The notes below the pieces were generated by a model. That model was not told where the DNA came from. It ran no database searches and saw only the letters and a list, made by a program, of their open reading frames with translations. The position numbers were made by a program, and so were the translations under genes. Shown here in pieces: positions 5,885-11,663 of a DNA stretch of 11,663 nucleotides. Numbering within the stretch: position 1 is the first letter of the stretch; each line of letters starts with the position of its first letter. This stretch comes from JAWVEV01 sp033856535 (GTDB lineage: Bacteria; Actinomycetota; Thermoleophilia; Miltoncostaeales; Miltoncostaeaceae), in contig JAWVEV010000164.1 in assembly GCA_033856535.1 (NCBI GenBank), positions 1 through 11,663 on the forward strand. The letters run 5' to 3'.

Positions 5885-6169
5885 ATGGCGCTCCGCCGAC
5901 GCACGCGCGAGCCGCGGCCCGAGCCGACGCGGTGGACCCGCGCGGCGATCGCCCTGCACCAGCCCGAGGCCGAGATGCTCGCGGGCCTGCTCGGCGACCA
6001 CGGCATCCCGGCCGTGATCCGGCGCACCACCTTCGACGTGCCGGACATGCTCGCCGGCGGCCCGCGCGAGCTGCTGGTGCCGGCCGACCGCGAGCGCGAG
6101 GCCCGCGAGCTGCTCGGGGCGGACCCCGGAGGCGGCGCGCCCCCGAGTGCGCCAGAATCGGCGCCGTGA
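5885..6169 (+). CDS. Small DUF2007-like protein
   Basis: The 94-residue product starts with a basic lead (RRRTREPRPEPTR). It then has the compact alpha/beta fold typical of DUF2007, a family labelled putative signal-transducing proteins: a strand (TRAAIALHQ), a helix (PEAEMLAGLLGDHGI), a strand (PAVIRR) and a second half, RELLVPADREREARELLG (about 61-78). The pattern of a helix with E-A-..-L-...L...GI followed by a V-P-...-A-.EL ending is characteristic. The family is often described as a small ferredoxin-like domain with no proven role. The tail (79-94) is Gly/Pro/Ala-rich and probably disordered. No catalytic residue is apparent and there is no membrane segment. The stop overlaps the GTG start of the FIST gene (GTGA), so both are probably translated together and may act together. 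The ATG at 5885 is supported by GGGAGC upstream. Confidence 0.75.
   Translation: MALRRRTREPRPEPTRWTRAAIALHQPEAEMLAGLLGDHGIPAVIRRTTFDVPDMLAGGPRELLVPADREREARELLGADPGGGAPPSAPESAP
6153..6158 (+). promoter_or_regulatory. Possible internal -10 box (CAGAAT) before the FIST gene
   Basis: CAGAAT matches TATAAT at four of six positions and is followed by CGGCGCC and the GTG at 6166. The same seven bases, CGGCGCC, lie between the -10-like box and the ATG of the thioredoxin gene on the other strand (797-803). This would place a transcript start at the start codon. It lies inside the DUF2007 coding region, so it may only be coding sequence. Confidence 0.25.
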
Positions 6170-7368
6170 GCGAGGGACGCTTCGGGATCGGGCTCTCCCT
6201 GGACGAGGACCCGGTGAAGGCGGCCGAGGAGGCCGCGGGCGCGGCGCGCGGCGGCCTGGCCGGCGCGGCGGCGACGCTGGTCGTCGTCTTCGCCTCGCCG
6301 GACCTCTGCGCCGACGCCGAGGGCCTGCTCGAGGCGATCCACCGGATCCTCGCGCCCGAGCACCTGCTGGGGTGCATGGGCGAGGCGATCGTCGGCGGCG
6401 GCCGCGAGGTCGAGGGCGGATCGGCGCTGGCGGTCTGGGCGGCCCACCTGCCGGGCGCCGAGCTGTTCCCCTTCCGCCTGGTGGCGCGCCCCGTCGACGA
6501 GGGGCTCGGCGTGCTCGGCTGGCCCGACACGGTCGAGGACGACGCGCGCGGCGGCGCGCCGATCATCCTGCTCGCGGACCCCTTCACCTTCCCGGCCGAC
6601 GGCCTCCTGACCCAGCTCAACGCCGAGGGACGCCGCCACGTCGTGGTGGGCGGCATGGCCTCGGGCGGCCGGCGGCCCGGCGAGCACCGCCTCTTCGCCG
6701 ACCGGGAGGTCATGAGCGAGGGCGCCGTCGGGCTGGCGCTGCGCGGGGTGCGCGTGCGCACGATCGTCTCGCAGGGCTGCGCGCCGATCGGCCCGGAGAT
6801 GGTGGTCACCGACTCCGACGGCCCGATGATCCGCGAGCTCGCCGGCGTCCCGGCCGTACAGAAGCTCGAGGAGATCATCGAGGCGCTCACCCCCGAGGAG
6901 CGCGAGCTGGCGAGCCACGGGCTGCTCGCCGGCGTGGTGATCGACGAGAACCAGCCGGACTACGAGCGCGGCGACTTCCTGGTGCGCGGGCTGCACGGCG
7001 GCGACCGGGCCAGCGGCGCCCTGATGGTGGGCGACCACGTGCGGGTCGGGCAGACGCTGCGCTTCCACGTGCGCGACGCCGACTCGGCCGACGAGGACCT
7101 GCGCCTGGCGCTGCGCGAGGCGCGCGGCGACCTCGGCGGCCGGACCCCCGGCGGCGCGCTGGTGTTCACGTGCAACGGGCGTGGGCGTCACATGTTCGCC
7201 GAGGCCGACCACGACGCGATCGCGATCGCCGAGGAGCTCGGCGACATCCCGGCCGCCGGCCTCTTCTGCAACGGCGAGGTGGGCCCGGTGGGCGGCAAGA
7301 ACTTCCTGCATGGCTTCACGGCCACGATGGCGTTGTTCACCGTCGAGCCGGACGGCGCTACACAGTAG
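6166..7368 (+). CDS. FIST domain sensory protein (FIST_N + FIST_C)
   Basis: The 400-residue soluble protein has the two-part FIST architecture (F-box and intracellular signal transduction). FIST_N covers about 25-215: VVVFASPDLCADAEGLLEAI, then LLGCMGEAIVGGGREVEGG, the typical Gly-Cys-x-x-Glu block, and later a loop HVVVGGMASGG. FIST_C covers about 220-380 and ends with the hallmark FTCNGRGRHMF, an alternating helix segment and GLFCNGEVGPVGGKNFLHGF. FIST domains are proposed to bind small ligands such as amino acids and usually sit beside signalling domains; here no histidine kinase, GGDEF or chemoreceptor domain is attached, so the output is unknown. The GTG at 6166 overlaps the DUF2007 stop (GTGA) and puts GRFGIGLSLDEDP at the N-terminus, typical of the family. 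It is followed by a palindrome and a 115-bp gap. Confidence 0.88.
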   Translation: MSEGRFGIGLSLDEDPVKAAEEAAGAARGGLAGAAATLVVVFASPDLCADAEGLLEAIHRILAPEHLLGCMGEAIVGGGREVEGGSALAVWAAHLPGAELFPFRLVARPVDEGLGVLGWPDTVEDDARGGAPIILLADPFTFPADGLLTQLNAEGRRHVVVGGMASGGRRPGEHRLFADREVMSEGAVGLALRGVRVRTIVSQGCAPIGPEMVVTDSDGPMIRELAGVPAVQKLEEIIEALTPEERELASHGLLAGVVIDENQPDYERGDFLVRGLHGGDRASGALMVGDHVRVGQTLRFHVRDADSADEDLRLALREARGDLGGRTPGGALVFTCNGRGRHMFAEADHDAIAIAEELGDIPAAGLFCNGEVGPVGGKNFLHGFTATMALFTVEPDGATQ

Positions 7369-7371
7369 ACG

Positions 7372-7383
7372 GCCCCCGGGGGC
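7372..7383. terminator. 12-bp perfect palindrome followed by an AT-rich run, weak terminator candidate
   Basis: GCCCCCGGGGGC is fully self-complementary and begins 4 bases after the FIST stop codon. It is followed by AGTTACATATAT, the most AT-rich run of the window. The placement suits termination of the DUF2007-FIST unit, but a hairpin here would have only a short stem with a 4-base loop and no true T-run. Confidence 0.3.
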
Positions 7384-7416
7384 AGTTACATATATCGCAC
7401 CCGCCCGGTGCGGCCC

Positions 7417-7445
7417 TTGTGCAACGTCGTCGGGTGATGGATAAC
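7417..7445 (+). promoter_or_regulatory. Putative promoter (TTGTGC -17 bp- GATAAC) of the regulator-like gene
   Basis: TTGTGC (7417-7422) and GATAAC (7440-7445) are separated by exactly 17 bases. GATAAC keeps ATAA of the -10 consensus and TTGTGC the leading TTG of the -35. It predicts a start near 7452 and a leader of about 30 bases before the ATG at 7484. It is the best-formed two-part promoter found in the window. The rest of the gap (7369-7483) holds a palindrome and an AT-rich tract. Confidence 0.5.
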
Positions 7446-7483
7446 TCGCCGGTCAACACCACTCGATTGACTTGGGGCAGCGC

Positions 7484-7915
7484 ATGAGCGACGACGAGCA
7501 ACAGGGCGAGGACGGCGCGGGCGGCCGCGGCCGGATCGGCGTCCAGATCTACGAGCAGGTCGAGCAGCTCGTGAAGGAGCACGGCATCTCCCGCACCGAG
7601 GCCTTTCAGCGGCTCTCGGAGGAGACCGGGCGCCGCGCCGGCACGGTCGCGGCCAACTACTACCGCATCGCCCGCCAGCGGGGCGGCGGGCGCGCCCGCC
7701 GGGCGCCGCGCGCGACGACCGGGGTGCCGGCCCGCCGCGGGCGCCGGCCGCGCCTCGCCGGCGGCGACATCGAGGCCGCGCTCGCCCAGGTCCAGTCGGC
7801 GCTCGACGAGCTCGCCGGCGCGGTCCGCCGGCAGGAGGCCGAGATGGCGTCGCTGCGCGAGGGGGCCGAGCAGCTCCGCGAGCTGCGCAAGTGGATGAGC
7901 AAGAACGTGCGGTAA
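7484..7915 (+). CDS. Putative DNA-binding protein: helical N-domain, basic linker, coiled coil
   Basis: The 143-residue product is not a family recognised with certainty. Residues 1-17 are acidic and Gly-rich. Residues 18-64 form a helical unit (VQIYEQVEQLVKEHGISRTEAFQR, LSEETGRRAGTVAANYYRIAR) whose pattern of helix, turn with Gly-Ile-Ser, helix, then TVAANYYR resembles Myb/RsfA-like or KfrA-type N-terminal DNA-binding helices. Residues 65-91 are strongly basic (RRAPRATTGVPARRGRRPR), with an AT-hook-like GRRPR. Residues 95-138 form heptad-patterned helices rich in Ala, Leu and Glu, probably a dimerising coiled coil. The architecture suggests a nucleoid-associated or regulatory DNA-binding protein. 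It lies 39 bases before the polyprenyl synthase gene in the same direction and may be cotranscribed with it. The ATG at 7484 has GGGG 6 bases upstream; an in-frame TTG at 7472 is less likely. Confidence 0.65.
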   Translation: MSDDEQQGEDGAGGRGRIGVQIYEQVEQLVKEHGISRTEAFQRLSEETGRRAGTVAANYYRIARQRGGGRARRAPRATTGVPARRGRRPRLAGGDIEAALAQVQSALDELAGAVRRQEAEMASLREGAEQLRELRKWMSKNVR

Positions 7916-7954
7916 GCACCGCGGGGCCGGGGGCGGCGGGGGCCGGCCGGTAGC

Positions 7955-8881
7955 ATGGCGGCGCCCCCCGCTCCCACGAGGCCCCGCACGCCCTATCCCG
8001 ACCATCTGCGCGCCCTCGTCGACGCGTATCTCGAGACGCTCGACTTCGGCCCGCGGGCGACCGACGTCGAGGAGGCCGGCGGCGACGCGGACGGCCTGGT
8101 CGAGGCGATGAGGTACTCGCTGCTCGCCGGCGGCAAGCGCATCCGGCCGGTGCTCGCGCTGGCCACCGCCGAGAGCCTGGGCGAGCCCCCCGAACGGCTC
8201 CTGCCCACGGCGGCGGCCCTCGAGCTGGTCCACACCTACTCGCTGATCCACGACGACCTGCCGGCGATGGACGACGACGACCTGCGCCGCGGCCGCCCGA
8301 CCTGCCACAAGGTCTTCGGCGAGGACACCGCGATCCTGGCGGGCGACGCCCTCTTCGCCGAGGCGGTCCGGCTGGTCTGCGAGCGCCAGCCCGGCGGCGC
8401 AGAGGCGCAGGTGGGCATCCTGGCCGAGCTCAGCGGCGCGACCGGCGTGTACGGGATGGTCGGCGGCCAGTTCCTCGACCTGGTGGACGCCGGCCGGGCG
8501 TCGGCGACGGCCCTGCGGCGGGTGCACTCGCTCAAGACCGGCCGCCTGATGGCCTGCGCGGTGCACTGCGCGCTGGTGCTCGCGCGGCCCGAGCCGGACG
8601 TCGAGCGGGTGTACCGGACCTTCGCGCGCGAGCTCGGGCTGCTCTTCCAGATCGTCGACGACATCCTGGACGTGGCCGGCTCGGAGGAGGCGCTCGGGAA
8701 GGCCGTCGGGGCCGACGCGCGCCGCGGGAAGGTGACCTACGTGAGCTTCCACGGGCTCGAGGGGGCCCGCCGCCTGGCCGCCGAGGCGCATGCCCGCGCC
8801 CGGGCCGCGCTCGACGCGCTGCCGGGCCCGGCGGACGACCTGGTGAGCATCACCGACCTCACCTACGACCGCCAGAGCTAG
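7955..8881 (+). CDS. ispA: Short-chain polyprenyl diphosphate synthase (FPP/GGPP synthase type)
   Basis: The 308-residue enzyme condenses isopentenyl diphosphate with allylic diphosphates to make C15 or C20 isoprenoid diphosphates. Visible motifs are GGKRIRP (59-65, diphosphate binding), the first Asp-rich motif DDLPAMD (100-106) with the two extra residues of bacterial short-chain enzymes, and RRGRP (111-115). The block GGQFLDL (170-176), HSLKTG (191-196) and the second Asp-rich motif DDILD (235-239) after Gln232 follow. Tyr at the fifth position before the first motif (TYSLIHDD) matches E. coli IspA and argues for a short product, but C15 versus C20 cannot be settled. The product would feed squalene and hopanoid formation, consistent with hpn genes next door, though it could also supply quinones or carotenoids. 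The ATG at 7955 is the only usual start after the in-frame stop of the preceding gene; its Shine-Dalgarno is poor. Confidence 0.92.
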   Translation: MAAPPAPTRPRTPYPDHLRALVDAYLETLDFGPRATDVEEAGGDADGLVEAMRYSLLAGGKRIRPVLALATAESLGEPPERLLPTAAALELVHTYSLIHDDLPAMDDDDLRRGRPTCHKVFGEDTAILAGDALFAEAVRLVCERQPGGAEAQVGILAELSGATGVYGMVGGQFLDLVDAGRASATALRRVHSLKTGRLMACAVHCALVLARPEPDVERVYRTFARELGLLFQIVDDILDVAGSEEALGKAVGADARRGKVTYVSFHGLEGARRLAAEAHARARAALDALPGPADDLVSITDLTYDRQS

Positions 8882-9014
8882 CGACCGCGCGGCCCGGGCC
8901 CGTCCCCGTCAGCGAAACGGGCGGTGCGCGCGGTGGCCCGGGGGTGCGAGGATCGGTTAGCGTGCTATTGGTCCTACCGAGGGGCAGCACGACCTCGCAT
9001 CGAGGAGGGGCCGC
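8882..9014 (+). promoter_or_regulatory. Intergenic region with probable promoter of the hopanoid cassette
   Basis: This 133-bp gap contains a perfect palindrome GGCCCGGGCC (8891-8900), whose core GGCCCGGG recurs at 8935-8942. A small hairpin follows, CCCGT (8905-8909) with ACGGG (8917-8921). Then comes a relatively AT-richer segment at 8951-8976 with TAGCGT (8958-8963), a possible -10 box. The start at 9015 has a strong Shine-Dalgarno run, GAGGAGGGG (9002-9010), 4 bases upstream. The gap suggests that hpnH begins its own transcript instead of depending on ispA. The exact promoter is uncertain. Confidence 0.4.
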
Positions 9015-10022
9015 ATGTCGAATCGTCCGCGATCACTCGAGCTGGGCATGGCGGCCTATCTCGTGAAGAAGCGGCTCATCAAGCGGGAGGCGCGCTTCCC
9101 GGTGACGCTGATGCTCGAGCCCCTCGAGATCTGCAACCTCGCCTGCCACGGCTGCGGCCGGATCCGCGAGTACGAGCACGTCTTCCACAAGCGCTTGTCG
9201 GTGGAGGAGTGCCTGCGGGTGGCCGACGAGGCCGGCGCGCCGATCGTGAACATCCCCGGCGGCGAGCCGATGATCCACAAGCAGATCGACGAGATCGTCA
9301 ACGGCATCCGCGACCAGGGTCGCTTCGTCTACATGTGCACGAACGGCCTGCTGATGAACCGGGCGTTCGGACGCATTCCGCCCGGGACCAGCTTCGCGTT
9401 CGTGGTGCACCTGGACGGGATGCGCGAGGTGCACGACCGGGCGGTCGATCGCGAGGGCGTGTTCAACAAGGCCGTCGGCTACATGCGCGAGGCGATCGAG
9501 CTCGGCTACCGGGTGTGCACGAACACCACGATCTACCGCGGCACGCCGGCCGAGGAGTACGTGGAGCTCTTCCGCTTCCTCAAGGACATGGGCGTCGAGG
9601 GGTGCATCACCTCGCCCGGCTTCGATTACGAGTCGGTGACCCACGACCGCGAGCAGTTCCTCGCGCGCAAGGAGGCGCAGGCCCTGTACGGGCAGGTGCA
9701 CGAGCTCTGCGCCGGGATGCGCATCCCCTTCTACAACAACCCGCTCTTCCACGAGTTCCTGCAGGGGAAGCGCGACTACAAGTGCACGGCGTGGGCGATG
9801 CCGACCTACACGGTCGAGGGCTGGCGCAGCCCGTGCTACCTGCTGGCCGACAAGCACGTGGGCAGCCTGCGCGAGCTGTACGACGACACCGAATGGGAGT
9901 CGTACGGCACCGGCCGCGACCCGCGCTGCGCGAACTGCCTGATGCACTGCGGCTACGAGGCCAGCACCATTCTCGAGGCGTTCAAGAGCCCCCGCGACTT
10001 GGCGGCGCTCGCGCGCGCCTGA
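9015..10022 (+). CDS. hpnH: Adenosyl-hopene transferase HpnH (radical SAM)
   Basis: The 335-residue radical SAM enzyme joins the 5'-deoxyadenosyl group of S-adenosylmethionine to diploptene, giving adenosylhopane, the first step of extended C35 hopanoid side-chain formation. The [4Fe-4S] cluster motif is CNLACHGC (Cys40, Cys44, Cys47). SAM-binding GGEP is at 82-85, followed by VYMCTNGLL and the strand with VVHLDGMREVHDR (130-142). HpnH-specific landmarks include RLSVEECL (60-67), TSPGFDYE (199-206), the GWRSPCYLL block (269-277) and the closing ESYGTGRDPRCANCLMHCGY (295-314). These separate it from other radical SAM families. Length matches the family. A strong Shine-Dalgarno run precedes the ATG. 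Its TGA shares one base with the ATG of hpnG (TGATG), indicating coupled translation with the next enzyme of the pathway. Hopanoids are made at the membrane; the protein itself has no clear membrane helix. Confidence 0.95.
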   Translation: MSNRPRSLELGMAAYLVKKRLIKREARFPVTLMLEPLEICNLACHGCGRIREYEHVFHKRLSVEECLRVADEAGAPIVNIPGGEPMIHKQIDEIVNGIRDQGRFVYMCTNGLLMNRAFGRIPPGTSFAFVVHLDGMREVHDRAVDREGVFNKAVGYMREAIELGYRVCTNTTIYRGTPAEEYVELFRFLKDMGVEGCITSPGFDYESVTHDREQFLARKEAQALYGQVHELCAGMRIPFYNNPLFHEFLQGKRDYKCTAWAMPTYTVEGWRSPCYLLADKHVGSLRELYDDTEWESYGTGRDPRCANCLMHCGYEASTILEAFKSPRDLAALARA

Positions 10023-10708
10023 TGTCCGTCCCGGCCGTTCCCGACGCGCGGGCCGGGTCGCGGGCCGCCTCCGGCGAGGTCGCCCTGCTGTGCGCGGTCC
10101 CGGCCGAGCGGCGGGCGCTGGCCGGCCTCACGGGCCCCGGCGTGAGCCTGGGCTCCTCCGGCATGGGCGCCGATGCCGCGGGCCGGGCGGCCGGCGTCCT
10201 GGTGGCGACGGGGCCCCGCGCAATCGTCGCGGTGGGCTTCTGCGGCGCGCTCGACCCCTCGCTGCGCGTCGGCGACCTCGTGGCGGCCGAGGCCGTGACG
10301 GACGAGGACGGCGGCCGCTTCCCCGCCGACCCGGCGCTGCTGGCGGCGGCGCCCGGCCGGCGCGGGGTGCTGGTGAGCGCGCGCCGGCTGGCGCGCACGC
10401 CGGCCGACCGGGCCCGGCTCGACGGCATGGCCGTCGATCTGGAGAGCGCGGCGATCGCGCGGCGCTGCGCCGAGGCCGGCGTGCCGTTCCTGGCGCTCCG
10501 CGCGGTCACCGACGAAGCCGGCCACGTCCTCCCCGACTTCGACCGGCTCACCGACGCGGCGGGGCGGCTCACCCCGGGCGCCGGCCTCCTCCACTTCCTC
10601 CTTCACCCCGGCGAGCTGCGCGCGCTGATCCGCCTGGGCCTGGGCGCCCGGCGGGCGTCGGCGACCCTGGCCGACGGGGTCGGCGAGCTGTTGAGGCGCG
10701 CCGCGTGA
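10022..10708 (+). CDS. hpnG: HpnG-type adenosylhopane nucleosidase/phosphorylase
   Basis: The 228-residue product belongs to the nucleoside phosphorylase/nucleosidase superfamily in the HpnG branch, which removes adenine from adenosylhopane to give (phospho)ribosylhopane. Conserved blocks are VALLCAVPAERRAL near the N-terminus, SSGMGADAAGRAA (45-57), and VAVGFCGALDPSLRVGDLV (69-87), matching the Gly-rich substrate loop with LDP.L..GD. AVDLESAAIA (137-146) carries Glu141 as the ribose contact, and LRAVTDEA (159-166) has Asp164 as the likely proton donor to the base. The position directly after hpnH, with a 1-base overlap, strongly supports the assignment over a general MTA/SAH nucleosidase. 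The C-terminal stretch (188-228) is helical. The ATG at 10022 gives a 17-residue Ala/Arg-rich lead before the first strand. The stop overlaps the GTG of hpnA. Confidence 0.9.
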   Translation: MSVPAVPDARAGSRAASGEVALLCAVPAERRALAGLTGPGVSLGSSGMGADAAGRAAGVLVATGPRAIVAVGFCGALDPSLRVGDLVAAEAVTDEDGGRFPADPALLAAAPGRRGVLVSARRLARTPADRARLDGMAVDLESAAIARRCAEAGVPFLALRAVTDEAGHVLPDFDRLTDAAGRLTPGAGLLHFLLHPGELRALIRLGLGARRASATLADGVGELLRRAA

Positions 10709-11663
10709 GGACCGCCCTCGTCACCGGCGCCACCGGCTTCGTCGGTGGTCACGTCGCCGAGGCGCTGCTCGCCGCGGGCTGGAACGTGCGCGCCATGGTG
10801 CGGCCGCGGAGCGTCCCGGACGCCCGCTGGCCCGAGCCCTGCGAGGTCGCGCTCGCCGACCTGCGCGACGCCGAGGACGTCGCGCGGGCGGCGGCGGGCG
10901 TCGACGCGGTGTTCCACGTAGCCGCCGAGTACTCGCTGTCGCGTCGGCGCGGCGCCGGCGTGTACGCGGCGAACGTCGAGGGCACGGCCAACGTCCTCGC
11001 CGCGGCGCGCGCCGCCGACGTCCCGCTGGTGCACACCTCCTCGGTGGCCACGATCGGCCTCCCCGCCGACGGCCGCCCGGGCGACGAGGACACGCCGCTC
11101 CTCCCCGCGGACGTGATCGGCGCCTACAAGCGGTCGAAGGTCGACTCCGAGCGGCTGGTGCTCGAGGCCGCGGCGGCGGGCCAGTGGGCCGTCGTCGTGA
11201 ACCCCACCGCGCCGATCGGTCCCGGCGACCGGCGCCCCACCCCCACCGGCCGCGTGATCCGCGACGGCGCGCGCGGCGCGATGCCCGCCTTCGTCGACAC
11301 CGGGCTGAACCTGATCGACGTGCGCGACGTCGCCGCCGGCCACCTGCTCGCGCTCGAGCGCGGCGTCTCCGGGCGGCGCTACATCCTCGGCAACGAGAAC
11401 CTGACGCTGGCGGAGATCCTTCGCCTCGCGGCCCGCCTGGGCGGCCGGCGCCCGCCGACCCGGCGCCTCCCCCACGGCCTGGCGGTGGCGATCAGCGCCG
11501 CCGACGAGGCCCTCGAGGGCTGGCTGCTCGGCCGCGAGCCGCGGGCGCCGCTCGATGGCGCGCGGATGGCCCGGAAGCGGATGTTCGTGACCTCCGAGCG
11601 CGCGATCCGCGAGCTCGGCCTGCCGCAGTCGCCCGTGCGCGAGGCCGTCGCCGATGCGGTGGA
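10705..11663 (+). CDS. hpnA: Hopanoid-associated sugar epimerase/dehydratase HpnA (3' end outside the window)
   Basis: An extended short-chain dehydrogenase/reductase, with 319 codons visible and no stop before the window ends. The NAD(P)-binding motif is TGATGFVG (7-14), the catalytic Tyr141 and Lys145 lie in YKRSK, and the serine pair SS (112-113) is in HTSSVATIGLP. HpnA-like landmarks are VFHVAAEYSL (69-78), NVEGTANVL (90-98), VIGAYKRSKVDSE, VNPTAPIGPGDRRPTPTGR (165-183), MPAFVDTGLNLIDVRDVAAGHLLAL and RRYILGNENLTLAEIL. HpnA occurs in many hopanoid clusters, but its exact substrate is not settled; a role in sugar or side-chain modification is proposed. The GTG at 10705 overlaps the hpnG stop (GTGA) and puts the Rossmann motif at the very N-terminus, so the start is well supported. 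Typical HpnA proteins are about 320-340 residues, so only the last residues are missing. Confidence 0.9.
   Translation, partial: MRTALVTGATGFVGGHVAEALLAAGWNVRAMVRPRSVPDARWPEPCEVALADLRDAEDVARAAAGVDAVFHVAAEYSLSRRRGAGVYAANVEGTANVLAAARAADVPLVHTSSVATIGLPADGRPGDEDTPLLPADVIGAYKRSKVDSERLVLEAAAAGQWAVVVNPTAPIGPGDRRPTPTGRVIRDGARGAMPAFVDTGLNLIDVRDVAAGHLLALERGVSGRRYILGNENLTLAEILRLAARLGGRRPPTRRLPHGLAVAISAADEALEGWLLGREPRAPLDGARMARKRMFVTSERAIRELGLPQSPVREAVADAV

Noticed and set aside
5227..7311. A 694-codon open frame on the minus strand across rhomboid, DUF2007 and FIST genes
   Set aside because: Antisense to three well-supported genes and low-complexity in sequence; a GC-bias artefact.
7951..7956. TAGCAT as a -10 box for ispA
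   Set aside because: It overlaps the only plausible ATG at 7955, so a transcript from it would begin downstream of the start codon.
7358..8791. A 477-codon minus-strand frame covering the regulator-like gene and ispA
   Set aside because: Antisense to ispA, which has all its motifs; no recognisable domain in the antisense product.

Overview
The window is a gene-dense stretch of about 11.7 kb of very GC-rich DNA with strong G/C use at third codon positions. Intergenic gaps are short, stop codons are often overlapped by the next start, and GTG starts are common. No mobile element, CRISPR array, tRNA or rRNA is visible. GC content, gene families and many starts without a Shine-Dalgarno sequence fit a high-GC actinobacterium, possibly class Thermoleophilia; this placement is inference. 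No gap exceeds 300 bases.

Left part (1-2790): the end of a nucleoside phosphorylase gene (+) runs into a convergent TlpA/ResA-like thioredoxin lipoprotein (-). Across a 58-bp divergent gap follows a tightly coupled pair (+): a small PAP2-type phosphatase and a four-helix DUF4383-like membrane protein. Next is a membrane-anchored protein with a degenerate GGDEF domain (-), convergent with the pair and divergent from the next block.

Middle part (2790-7370): all on the + strand. A 3-hydroxyacyl-CoA dehydrogenase, ornithine carbamoyltransferase (argF) and a rhomboid protease are packed with 6-nt and overlapping junctions and look like one operon. Then come a small DUF2007 protein and a FIST-domain sensory protein whose start overlaps the DUF2007 stop.

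Right part (7370-11663): a 115-bp gap with a recognisable promoter leads into a small, probably DNA-binding protein (helical domain, basic AT-hook-like linker, coiled coil). It is followed by a short-chain polyprenyl diphosphate synthase (ispA type), then a hopanoid side-chain cassette: hpnH (radical SAM adenosylhopene transferase), hpnG (adenosylhopane nucleosidase/phosphorylase) and hpnA (sugar-epimerase-like, cut by the window end). The synthase would supply isoprenoid precursor upstream of squalene/hopene formation. HpnH adds the adenosyl group to hopene-type diploptene and HpnG removes adenine. Squalene-hopene cyclase is not in the window and could lie downstream.

No clearly undescribed system is evident. 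The better leads are the unassigned regulator-like protein before the isoprenoid/hopanoid genes, the degenerate GGDEF protein, the DUF2007-FIST pair, and -10-like boxes placed where transcripts would be leaderless.
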